Part shown: positions 1-5,991 of the stretch, piece by piece | How the letters are laid out: each line of letters begins with the position of its first letter | Position numbering within the stretch: the first letter of the stretch is position 1 | Origin: Nitrospirales bacterium | Lineage (GTDB): Bacteria > Nitrospirota > Nitrospiria > Nitrospirales > UBA8639 | DNA length: 6,745 nt | NCBI GenBank assembly: GCA_013817135.1 | Contig: JACDDF010000123.1 | Location: 1-6,745, forward strand | Direction of reading: 5' to 3' | Translations under genes and position numbers: made by a program | The notes under the pieces: generated by a model | Databases searched by the model: none | Seen by the model: the letters and a program-made list of their open reading frames with translations, nothing else | Told to the model about the DNA's origin: nothing

Positions 1-223
1 TCCGTGAATAACTTAAAGAGGTGAGGGAAAGTAGGGAGGAAATGGGCAGAATGCTATACGCGAGCCTTTTTTAAAGGGACGCTAAGGAAAGATTGCACCG
101 ACCAACTTTTAGGATTATTGGGCTTTCACAAATTCCAGAAAATATGGGCCGGGGAGGATGGTGTGTTCTATGGACAGGGTCTACCCGGCTTGGTCCATGT
201 TCTCGATTTCATCATGACCTTCT
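1..223. other. Left-edge stretch without a supportable gene
   Basis: This segment lies downstream of the minus-strand peptidase and runs to the window edge. Reading frames on both strands are short and show no recognisable protein motif. The one longer plus-strand frame (93-296) runs antisense into the peptidase end and has the composition of a chance frame. A purine-rich GGGAGGAA stands just before an ATG at 41, but the frame closes after about ten codons. I see no stem-loop followed by a T-run that would serve as a terminator for the peptidase. Confidence 0.5.
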
Positions 224-1241
224 TCAAGGTTGGTTGGCTACGTCTCTGACCACCTGTTGCAGCCCGGCGACCACACGTGCGAAGTGCTCAAAGTGAATAT
301 GATCAGGCGTGTCGTTGGCCGTATGATAAAACGGGTCACGAAACGGAGCGGTATCCGTGACCATGAGGGCTGGGAATCCTTCTTGCCAGAATGCCCAATG
401 ATCGGACCAACCCACGCCGGGCATCCATTCAAACAAGACGGCGCCTTCTGAGGGAAACTGGGTATGCTGTCGAAAGGCACCAATCGCGCGGTGTACCCAA
501 TCCCTGTTCGAAAGATTGCTCACAAACCCGATGAAATTTCCCGTTGACGGATACATGAGACTGAGCGGCGGTGGGTAACGTTGGCTGTCCGGTGTCTCGG
601 TGTAGTAGCCAATGGTTTCGAGGCTGAGCATGAGGACGATGCGTTCATTCCGCTCGCGGCTGCGCCGGGCATACACCAGGCTTCCCATGTTTTGTGCTTG
701 AAAAAAATGGTGGTCCTTCGTTGGCGAACGCCACAAATCTGAGGGTGCGGGAAACCGGCGATTGGGCGAACTGCCTGGCCAGGGCCAACACCGCGGCGAC
801 TCCGGTTCCGTTGTCATTCGCGCCGGGACTCCCTTTGACGGAATCATAATGCGCGCCAATGACCAGGATGTCTTCACGTCGATCCGTGCCGCGTACCTCA
901 GCTTCAATATTTTCACAGATTTTTCCGGAAACGTCGAATTGTTGGCGATGAACATCATATCCGGCCGCTTTGAATTCAGCGCGAATGTATTCCGCCGCGA
1001 GCAGGAGTTTGTCGTAGTGAAAAAGATTGCGCTCTCCGATTTGCCTGCCAAGCATGTCCACGTGCCTGTGGAGTTCCTGCTCCAGAGCACGTAATTCGTC
1101 GGTCGCTAATGGCAATGTCCCTTGATAACTGCTTCCCGGCATCCCAATCATTCCGTACCATCCTCCTGCACACAGAAAGATAAACATTCCTGTCACGATG
1201 AGCCACTGTGAGGGGCTTACGTTTTTCCTACGGTTTCTCAT
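224..1241 (-). pseudogene. M28-family zinc metallopeptidase, membrane-anchored or secreted, broken by a +1 frameshift
   Basis: Two overlapping minus-strand frames carry one continuous M28 (aminopeptidase-type) protein. The first half runs from ATG at 1241 to about 701 and the second from there to TGA at 224-226. They join if one base is removed from the A7 run at 701-707 (T7 in the coding sense), giving 338 residues. Residues 13-34 form a hydrophobic N-terminal signal or anchor. Expected metal and catalytic residues are visible: H131 in GAHYDSV, bridging D143 in GANDNGTG, general base E175 in NEGPPFF, E208 in SLETIG and H306 in PFYHT. Relatives usually have Glu-Glu at 175-176, but here the second, a zinc ligand, is Gly (codon GGA). 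As written, the protein stops about 18 residues after the shift and lacks the last metal ligands. A GGAGG lies about 20 bases before the ATG, too far for a good ribosome site. A sequencing error in the homopolymer is the main alternative to a real pseudogene. Substrate unknown. Confidence 0.88.
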
Positions 1242-1333
1242 AATCTAAAACGACCCATTCCTCCCTTTGAAACCGCTGGAACAGGTGGAGTGTGATATGG
1301 CATTCTGATGGATTTTCGGAATAGGATTATGTG

Positions 1334-1552
1334 ATGAAAGAGCAATCGGATTGCTATCAAATCGTAACAACCTTTGTGTTGCTAGAGTTTATTTGTGCCG
1401 CCGGAATGGCCGGATGGACCTGGGATGAGTTTAAATGAAGTGGCTATGAGGTGATGCAGAAACATCGGACCCAGCGATGTTTTGAGGATCGGTCACGGCA
1501 GCTATCGGATTGTGTCACACAACAATCGTACGATTTTTATGAACGGGAGTGA
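1334..1552 (+). pseudogene. Possible small-protein gene interrupted by an in-frame TGA
   Basis: From ATG 1334 (or GTG 1331) a frame runs 34 codons to TGA at 1436-1438. It then continues in the same frame without another stop for 37 codons to TGA at 1550-1552. The first part begins MKEQSDCYQ, has a hydrophobic stretch (IVTTFVLLEFICAAG) like a signal peptide or anchor, then GWTWDEFK. The second part (SGYEVMQKHRTQRC through QSYDFYERE) is polar and charged with two Cys, and reads like ordinary coding sequence rather than chance. AGGA lies about 7 bases before the start. I do not recognise a family. The likeliest reading is a small secreted or membrane-anchored protein gene inactivated by a nonsense change; a 34-residue short product or chance frames are alternatives. 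A selenocysteine reading is not supported, because the only nearby stem-loop (1460-1482) starts 21 bases after the TGA and does not have the usual placement. Confidence 0.38.
1460..1482. other. Perfect 8-bp stem with 7-base loop
   Basis: AAACATCG at 1460-1467 and CGATGTTT at 1475-1482 are exact reverse complements around the loop GACCCAG, followed on the plus strand by one more T. It lies inside the second half of the interrupted small reading frame, 21 bases after the TGA. It could be a weak terminator for the 34-codon short frame, but the stem is AT-rich and the T-run is only four bases. Role uncertain. Confidence 0.4.
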
Positions 1553-1637
1553 TCGGCTTCATCAATTTCGCCATCTCGTGTGCCGTGAGGGATATCCTTA
1601 CATTTAATCGGAAGAGAGCCAGAAAAATAGGCTTATC
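1553..1637. other. Short non-coding gap downstream of the O-methyltransferase
   Basis: Together with 1242-1333 this makes up the rest of the 396-base gap between the peptidase and the O-methyltransferase, outside the possible small gene. I see no RNA gene. Downstream of the methyltransferase stop on the minus strand there is only a five-pair A/T inverted repeat before a run of five T (around 1624-1644), too weak to call a terminator. Confidence 0.35.
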
Positions 1638-2648
1638 TTATTTGAGGCCTACCACCATGGAATCGGCCCCGATCAAATGTTCCACCCGAGTTTTGCGAAA
1701 TCCGGCTTCCCGCAGCCAGGCGGTGCAATCCGCACCCGTATAGTCAAACCCCCCTGGCAACTCGATTAACATATTCAAACTCATCAGGAGACCAAAGGCG
1801 TTTGAGCGCCGCTCATCGTCGATCAACGACTCGAAGATGATCAGGGCACCGTTTGGTGGCAATGCGTCATACGCTTTGCCGATCAACATTTTCTTTTCTT
1901 CCAAATTCCAGTCGTGGAGAATATGGCCCATTGAGAGCACTTCGGCTTTTGGAAGGGGATCAGTAAAGAAATTTCCTGGATGAAATCGTAGACGGGAGGA
2001 CAGTCCGAAGGATTGGATGTATTCCTTAAAAACCGGGCCAGTCGGCAGTAAATCAAACCCTCCGCCCGTGATATGCTCATTCGCCAGGGCCACCTGCACC
2101 GCTAATCCGCCTTGAGCCGATCCGACATCAATGAAGGTTTGGTATTGGTCCCACGGAAATTGGGCGGCGATCCTCTTGTTCGCCCCCATACTCAACCCTG
2201 TCATGGAACTGAGAAATGCTTTCAGCCGCTGAGGATCGCTGTACAAATCTTCAAAAAAGTTTTTGCCCTCTTTGACTTCATTCTGCGGCAGGCCGGTCCG
2301 CAATCCTTCGGTCAGGTTTCCCCAAAAGTGGTACAGGCGAAAATTGACCATTTCCAGCCATCCTCCCACATAGGTGGGTTTGGCTTGATCCAAGAACAGA
2401 TCTGTCTCTGATGTATTGAAATACTGCCCATTACGCCGATCCAACATGCCTAGCGCCACAAGCGCATCAAAAAAATCCCTCGCACTGCGTGAATGAAGCC
2501 CGAGCCGAGCCTGTAGGGCCTGGGCGTCAAGCGGCTGTTTGGCCAGTTCGGAGAACACGCCGAGTTCTACCGCGCTCAACAGTGTCTTGGAGCCCCAGAA
2601 GGCCATTCCTAACTGCATAATTCGATCCGGCGTCAACTCTCCTGCCAT
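1638..2648 (-). CDS. SAM-dependent O-methyltransferase (dimerisation domain plus Methyltransf_2)
   Basis: The product is a small-molecule O-methyltransferase of the caffeate/acetylserotonin/polyketide type: a winged-helix dimerisation domain followed by a Rossmann SAM-binding domain. I place the start at ATG 2648, giving 336 residues. It has GGAG eight bases upstream, and the domain begins at once ([10 protein letters not shown]). The frame is open further, to a TTG at 2801, but those 51 extra codons lie mostly inside a repeat element and do not look like protein. Residues about 10-85 are the dimerisation domain ([13 protein letters not shown]). SAM motif I is [12 protein letters not shown] at 172-183, an unusual GSAQG in place of the common GGGxG. 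HILHDW at 242-247 carries the family's catalytic His (H245), and E273 in FESLID fits the partner acidic position. Family length is usual (about 330-370). Substrate cannot be told; no polyketide, quinone or pigment gene is visible nearby. Intact. Confidence 0.9.
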   Translation of the reverse strand: MAGELTPDRIMQLGMAFWGSKTLLSAVELGVFSELAKQPLDAQALQARLGLHSRSARDFFDALVALGMLDRRNGQYFNTSETDLFLDQAKPTYVGGWLEMVNFRLYHFWGNLTEGLRTGLPQNEVKEGKNFFEDLYSDPQRLKAFLSSMTGLSMGANKRIAAQFPWDQYQTFIDVGSAQGGLAVQVALANEHITGGGFDLLPTGPVFKEYIQSFGLSSRLRFHPGNFFTDPLPKAEVLSMGHILHDWNLEEKKMLIGKAYDALPPNGALIIFESLIDDERRSNAFGLLMSLNMLIELPGGFDYTGADCTAWLREAGFRKTRVEHLIGADSMVVGLK

Positions 2649-2672
2649 CTCTGTAGCTCCATTTTCTCCATG

Positions 2673-2819
2673 GGGAGTGTTGAACAATGCTGCCAGCGGC
2701 GTTCTCTCCGCCTGGCCGTGCTCACGTATTCCTCCGTGTGCTCCGTTCGTCCAAGCGGCTGCGGCCTTCCCTTCGGGAAGCCTCAGGACAGGACTGGACA
2801 AGCCTTTTTGAACACTCCC
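2673..2819. repeat. MITE/REP-like palindromic element with inverted ends
   Basis: The ends are inverted copies: GGGAGTGTT at 2673-2681 and AACACTCCC at 2811-2819, each followed inward by near-matching bases (GAACA and, on the other strand, CAAAA). The roughly 147-bp interior is GC-rich and structured. It includes the exact hairpin CTTCCC-TTC-GGGAAG at 2766-2780 and a CACG/CGTG pair near 2730-2745. The run GCGGCTGCGGCC and the flanking CGTCCAAG resemble, from memory, a dispersed intergenic element of Nitrospira-type genomes ending in TTTTTGAAC. No transposase frame is inside, so it would be non-autonomous. It ends only 24 bases upstream of the O-methyltransferase ATG, so it probably displaced or replaced that gene's original promoter. 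Copy number cannot be judged from one window. Confidence 0.6.
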
Positions 2820-2869
2820 TGATTTTCCTTGGGTAGGTCGCTGTCACTCATTTGTCGTTGAAAAGGAAA

Positions 2870-2884
2870 AATATTTGAAATATT
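2870..2884. other. 15-bp AT-rich palindrome
   Basis: AATATTT-G-AAATATT is a perfect 7+1+7 inverted repeat, itself lying between GTTGAA (2857-2862) and TTCAAC (2882-2887). It lies in the non-coding gap about 50 bp beyond the repeat element, upstream of the O-methyltransferase. It could be a regulator site or a remnant of a terminator for the upstream methyltransferase. In the minus sense it is followed by a few T. Function not shown. Confidence 0.35.
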
Positions 2885-2910
2885 CAACAGCCTTTCATGG
2901 GAATATGTTA

Positions 2911-2945
2911 GCGGATACCTTGTGCCTTTGGTATCGGTTATCCGC
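2911..2945. other. Nested, mutually exclusive inverted repeats
   Basis: GCGGATACC at 2911-2919 can pair in two ways. GATACC can pair with GGTATC at 2930-2935 (ten-base loop), or GCGGATA can pair with TATCCGC at 2939-2945. The shared GATA makes the two stems exclusive, which would allow a switching structure in RNA, but no T-run, anti-terminator or coding leader accompanies it. A decayed repeat element is just as likely. Non-coding gap, 2820-2960. Confidence 0.35.
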
Positions 2946-2960
2946 GCAAATGACTCCTCT

Positions 2961-3047
2961 GTCATTCTGAGTGAAACGAAGAATCTCGCCCAGCCCTTCA
3001 ACTTCTCGACCTAAACTCAGATCCTTCGCCTTCGGCTCCGGATCACA
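2961..3047. repeat. Mosaic interspersed repeat with imperfect inverted ends
   Basis: The left part (2961-2986) contains CATTCTGAGTGAAACGAAG followed by AATCT. The right part (3019-3047) contains AGATCCTTCGCCTTCGGCTC followed by CGGATCACA. The right half aligns imperfectly with the reverse complement of the left (AGATtCTTCG/AGATcCTTCG and ACTCAGAATGAC/GCTCCGGATCAC). This pattern, a CATTCTGAG...GAAGAATCT unit facing a GATCCTTCG...CTCAGGAT-like unit, is from memory a very common non-coding repeat in several phyla. The core CGCCTTCGGC forms a small hairpin. It lies 31 bases past the stop of the 3079-3906 methyltransferase gene and may act as its transcript end. No protein is encoded. Confidence 0.55.
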
Positions 3048-3078
3048 TGCTGGAAATCACACATCGATATTTATACTC

Positions 3079-3906
3079 TTACTTTCCCGGCAACCAACCA
3101 GCCATGACACAGCGTTGTGCGAAGAGCGGCACGAAACTTTGAATGTCCCGGGAAATCGTATCCATAAATTGATCTGCCAATGTTTGATCGGTGAAGCATT
3201 CATAGACATCATCCAAAAATCCCCCACGGAGCAAGGGATGATAAAGAAACTCTTGGCCTGGGCCGGTGTGTACTTCCAGGGGATATTCTGCCACGTCAAT
3301 GTTCATCAACCCGCAGGCTGCCAGCCATTTTCTGGCATCCATCGCCGAGGGTCGTTCCGCGAGATAGTCCGCAAATCTCTCTCGCTCTTTCGTGAGCTCT
3401 TGTCTGGACATTTCCCCGTCCACGCGTTTCCATAATGAATCAAATGTTCCGAGTGAGGGGAATGTGATAACCAATTGGCCTCCAGGCTTGAGGAACCTCG
3501 CTAATTGCCGAAGAGCTTCCAGGCGGTGAGGCCGAAAAAACATAAAGGACAGATTGCCCGTGATCCGGTCGAATTGGCCCAGATCGGGTGGTAGCGTTCG
3601 GACATCCCCAAGACGAAATTCCAGCCAGGGGAAATACGGTCCCTGAACGGCGCGTGCTCGAATGAGTTGCGCGTGATTGACATCAATGCCGACGATTTGG
3701 CCACCGGATCCAACCCGATGTGCAAGATAAAAGGCGGGTATTCCATCCCCACACCCCACATCCAGTATTGTGGCGCCTTCATAAAGATCCAGGTGGGTCA
3801 AGAGGCTTTCCGCAAATGGCCTCGACCAGGGATCCTTTTTCGGCAGTTCACAGAGCCATGTCGGCGGAGTTTTCAACGAGGATGAATGGGAAGGATCTGG
3901 CATCAT
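3079..3906 (-). CDS. Class I SAM-dependent methyltransferase (Methyltransf_11/25 type)
   Basis: The 275-residue cytoplasmic protein has the full Rossmann methyltransferase signature. Motif I is ILDVGCGDG at 47-55, the acidic end of beta-2 is IVGIDV at 71-76 (D75 for the SAM ribose), LGDVRTLP at 99-106 is the adenine-side loop, FDRITGNLSFMFF at 112-124 is motif IV, and FLKPGGQLVITF at 138-149 is the post-motif strand. It is not homologous end to end with the neighbouring O-methyltransferase and lacks a dimerisation domain. The C-terminal third (residues 155-275) is a family-specific cap that I do not recognise, so the substrate remains unknown. Two ATGs stand in tandem (3906 and 3903) behind AGGTGA; the second has the better spacing, so the protein may be one residue shorter. 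A 16-bp palindrome lies 29 bases upstream. Intact, with normal length for the superfamily. Confidence 0.88.
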   Translation of the reverse strand: MMPDPSHSSSLKTPPTWLCELPKKDPWSRPFAESLLTHLDLYEGATILDVGCGDGIPAFYLAHRVGSGGQIVGIDVNHAQLIRARAVQGPYFPWLEFRLGDVRTLPPDLGQFDRITGNLSFMFFRPHRLEALRQLARFLKPGGQLVITFPSLGTFDSLWKRVDGEMSRQELTKERERFADYLAERPSAMDARKWLAACGLMNIDVAEYPLEVHTGPGQEFLYHPLLRGGFLDDVYECFTDQTLADQFMDTISRDIQSFVPLFAQRCVMAGWLPGK

Positions 3907-3934
3907 GAGTCACCTAAGCTGAGCATCACCAAAA

Positions 3935-3950
3935 CCCTAACATGTTAGGG
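3935..3950. promoter_or_regulatory. Perfect 16-bp palindrome upstream of the methyltransferase
   Basis: CCCTAACATGTTAGGG equals its own reverse complement. It sits 29-44 bases before the methyltransferase start on the minus strand and 100 bases after the dead dehydrogenase. In the minus sense it is followed by TTTTGG, so a weak terminator (six-pair stem, CATG loop) and an operator for the methyltransferase are both possible. The perfect symmetry and position near the start favour a protein-binding site slightly. No regulator gene is adjacent. Confidence 0.4.
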
Positions 3951-4051
3951 GCGGTCTGGACGAGTGTGCTTGGCTATCATCAATTTCTTCATGGTCTGTT
4001 GCCAGAACGGGCTTGTGATGGCAGCCACAAAACGAAGTATCCCCATTCCCG

Positions 4052-4410
4052 CTAAGAAGGCCAGCCGGTTAGGCTGAGCTTTCCAATCATGCGCCCTGAT
4101 TCGATCTTGGCATGGGCGGTTTTCAGATGAGCCGCGGTGATGGGGAGAAAGGGTTTCGGTCAGTTCGTCCGTCCTGGGCAATTCCCATCGGTTCGAAAAG
4201 CGCTTCATAGGCTGTGTCGCCGTCAGGGGGTATGGCCGCTGATTGAGTCATACTCAAGGAGACTGGTTTTTTTGCCACAATTTCGTTCATCCACAAGATG
4301 ATACTCGCAATTACGCCTCGGACGCCCAATGCTGCCGGAATATAGACTTCATCTCTTAAGGATTCAGGATCTGTGATGGGGAGATATCGAGTCAGCCCAA
4401 CGGCTTTCAT
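4052..4410 (-). pseudogene. Decayed zinc-type alcohol dehydrogenase / quinone oxidoreductase-like gene (MDR superfamily)
   Basis: The start is clear: MKAVGLTRYLPITDPESL (4410-4357) is the N-terminus of a family normally about 335-340 residues long. The rest survives only in pieces. After L18 the sequence jumps to DEVY near 4353, a loss of about 70-75 codons. In changed frames it then reads YSGSIGRPRRNCEYHLVDER, then IVAKKPVSLS near 4283, an out-of-frame stretch at 4230-4217, and AYEALFEPMGIAQDGR to about 4163. A second and larger deletion removes the whole NAD(P)-binding Rossmann fold. The end resumes as ELTETLSP and, after one extra base in the C4 run at 4142-4145, as ITAAHLKTAHAKIESG followed by RMIGKLSLTGWPS and a stop at 4052-4054. 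At 359 bases versus about 1,000, with at least four frame changes, it cannot make the enzyme. The ribosome site GAGGT, five bases from the ATG, is still intact. It lies 12 bases behind the PhoD-like gene, as in an operon. Confidence 0.85.
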
Positions 4411-4422
4411 GGCTTACCTCAT

Positions 4423-5751
4423 TTACCGGGAGGTCAACGAATGGTCCCGATCATCCTCAATGATGACTTCGTGAAGCAATGTTCTGTTCGCATCAAACCA
4501 CTCTATGTGGACCGACGGCTTCAAGCCATCTGGATGAACGGTGATTTTTCCAAAATTTCGTGAGGCGTCATTGAAGTACTCAAACCGTGGCTCCTGGCTG
4601 GAAATCTTGTCATTCATCGGAGCGGCCAGCGGACCAAAAATAAATTCCTTGAGGTCCGTCAAACCAGGCATTCGGCTCACCCCTGCATGATGCACATCTC
4701 CGGCAAGAAAAAGGATGCCTGTGATGTCGTGCTTCTTCAAAAAATCCAAGATCTCATCACGCTCTTCGGGGTATTCTCCCCACTTATCGACGCGAGGATC
4801 GGAAAAGGGAACTGAGGAGATAATAAATTTAAATCTGGCAGAAGAAGCCGCGAGTTGTGCCAATAGCCATTGTTTTTGATCAGCTCCCAACATCGTGTTG
4901 GTTGCCGGGTTCCGATATTGACGGGTATCCAAAAGAAAGAGTTCAACGGCCTTTCCCCAGCGAAACGTCCGGTAGAGACGGGTTCCATCCGGCGTGTAGG
5001 GGCGAATGGGCCAGTAGGTAAAAAAGGCTTGGCGACCAATAGGCATGAGTGGATGCGTTGAGGTGAAGTCACTGTCCACTTCGTGATCGTCCCACATGGC
5101 GTAGACACTTGTTTCGGCGAATAGGTGTTTCGCGAATCCGTCACGGTTTTCTCGATACTTGTTCCAATAGTCTGATAATTCTCGGGCAGGCGTCTCTTTG
5201 TCCGCGTAAATCGTGTCTCCCAAAAACACAAAAAAGTCCGGACTCACCGTGCGCATGCTTTCCATGATTGAAAATGGTTGAAAACTATGGCGCGTATCGC
5301 CGCTAATTGCAAAAGTGATCGTTGCGGAATCCTCTGCGAGGGGCGCCGTGAGGAATTGGCAGGGCTGACTGGGATTTTTCCCGGGGACCAGGTTCCGATA
5401 CCAATACCGAGTTTTGGGGGTCAGAGCAGTCAGGGGAATCTGTGCAGTGAAATCGGTTTCCGGAGTCGTTGAGACCATCGCGGATTCTTGAAATGTGGAC
5501 CACTGTGGGTCGGCGGAATATTGGATTGTCAGTGTTTGAGCGTCGGGGGTTTTTATCCACACGATGGCTTCATGTGGCGTCACATCTCCCACGGTGCAAT
5601 TGAATGCGATGCTCCCCTGCTCTGCACTATCCGGGAATTCTATGGAGGCACACCCTCCCAGCACTCCGCAAATCCCGAAGAGCAATACCCATTCTTTCCT
5701 GTCGGTCGGGCCAAGCACCCAACGCATTAGCAAGCGTGATTTCTGTTTCAT
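4423..5751 (-). CDS. PhoD-like alkaline phosphatase/phosphodiesterase, predicted lipoprotein
   Basis: The 442-residue precursor belongs to the PhoD-like metallophosphoesterase family, which cleaves phosphate mono- or diesters with Ca/Fe-type metal centres outside the cytoplasm. A hydrophobic signal (W21-L31) ends in the lipobox LGGC with the lipid-carrying Cys at 34. The n-region before it is long (about 20 residues), so M9 is a possible alternative start. Residues about 45-137 form the fibronectin-like N-terminal domain typical of PhoD. The catalytic part shows SGDTRH at 150-155, FLGDTIYAD at 176-184, MWDDHEVDSDF at 219-229, LLDTRQYR at 273-280, SSVPFSD at 312-318 and LAGDVHHAG at 349-357, the expected metal and active-site motifs in order. 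The closing segment (FGKITVHPDG onward) matches the family's terminal beta domain. The ribosome site is weak: AAGGA about 13 bases before the ATG. Likely exported to the periplasm or outer membrane for organic phosphate scavenging. No Pho box was recognised. Intact. Confidence 0.9.
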   Translation of the reverse strand: MKQKSRLLMRWVLGPTDRKEWVLLFGICGVLGGCASIEFPDSAEQGSIAFNCTVGDVTPHEAIVWIKTPDAQTLTIQYSADPQWSTFQESAMVSTTPETDFTAQIPLTALTPKTRYWYRNLVPGKNPSQPCQFLTAPLAEDSATITFAISGDTRHSFQPFSIMESMRTVSPDFFVFLGDTIYADKETPARELSDYWNKYRENRDGFAKHLFAETSVYAMWDDHEVDSDFTSTHPLMPIGRQAFFTYWPIRPYTPDGTRLYRTFRWGKAVELFLLDTRQYRNPATNTMLGADQKQWLLAQLAASSARFKFIISSVPFSDPRVDKWGEYPEERDEILDFLKKHDITGILFLAGDVHHAGVSRMPGLTDLKEFIFGPLAAPMNDKISSQEPRFEYFNDASRNFGKITVHPDGLKPSVHIEWFDANRTLLHEVIIEDDRDHSLTSR

Positions 5752-5991
5752 TGGTAGGATGATTCCTTTTAATTTTTTCCAGCCGGGAGGAGCCTAGTGG
5801 TGAATAATAGAGATAGGGGTTGGAAGGGGATGAAACCGAATTTGAATAATTTGATGAAATCCTTCAGCGCGCTACGAGCATTTCGGATAAGATTAAAGAG
5901 TTAAGGCCTCTCGCCCTAATTTGCGCCTTTGCACTTGCAAGGAATACAATTTTGCTAGTCTCCCTGAACGACGAGGAAAAGAGCAACATTC
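5752..5991. other. Divergent intergenic region between the PhoD-like and EF-hand-like genes
   Basis: These 240 bases separate two outward-reading genes and must hold both promoters. Facing the plus-strand gene is a usable -10 (see 5921-5950). Facing the PhoD-like gene, a TATTAT lies on the minus strand near 5805-5810, without a good -35 at the right distance. I looked for tandem CTGTCAT-like Pho boxes and did not find them. No small gene or RNA stands out. Confidence 0.4.
5921..5950 (+). promoter_or_regulatory. Possible sigma-70 promoter for the secreted EF-hand-like protein
   Basis: TACAAT at 5945-5950 matches five of six bases of the -10 consensus. TTGCGC at 5921-5926, 18 bases upstream, matches only the TTG of the -35. 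It would give a leader of roughly 35 bases before the ATG at 5992. Read by eye and weak at -35. Confidence 0.33.

Noticed and set aside
93..296. 67-codon plus-strand frame at the left edge
   Set aside because: It runs antisense into the real peptidase end, has no ribosome site and no recognisable motif.
1238..1258. Six-codon leader (MGRFRL) whose stop overlaps the peptidase ATG, behind a strong GGGAGGA
   Set aside because: The purine run ends directly at the leader ATG, leaving no normal spacing; too short to support as a coupled leader peptide without conservation.
1436..1482. TGA followed by a stem-loop: possible selenocysteine insertion
   Set aside because: The stem starts 21 bases after the TGA, lacks the usual bacterial SECIS features, and no selenocysteine machinery or selenoprotein family is in sight.
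2783..3001. 72-codon minus-strand frame across the intergenic repeats
   Set aside because: It consists of the two repeat elements and the non-coding gap read by chance.
1638..3906. The two methyltransferases as parts of a biosynthetic cluster
   Set aside because: No core biosynthetic, transport or regulatory gene accompanies them, and a repeat cluster separates them.
3945..4046. 33-codon minus-strand frame beginning MGILRFVAAITSPFW downstream of the dead dehydrogenase
   Set aside because: No ribosome site, no recognisable family, and its stop lies in the palindrome; it may be leftover sequence. Kept out as a gene.
4185..4200. tRNA T-arm-like GGTTCGAA
   Set aside because: No acceptor, D or anticodon arms around it; it lies within dehydrogenase-derived sequence.
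4123..4410. Reading 4123-4410 as an intact 95-residue hypothetical protein
   Set aside because: Only the first 18 residues and some internal pieces are in the ancestral frame; the rest is frameshifted dehydrogenase sequence.
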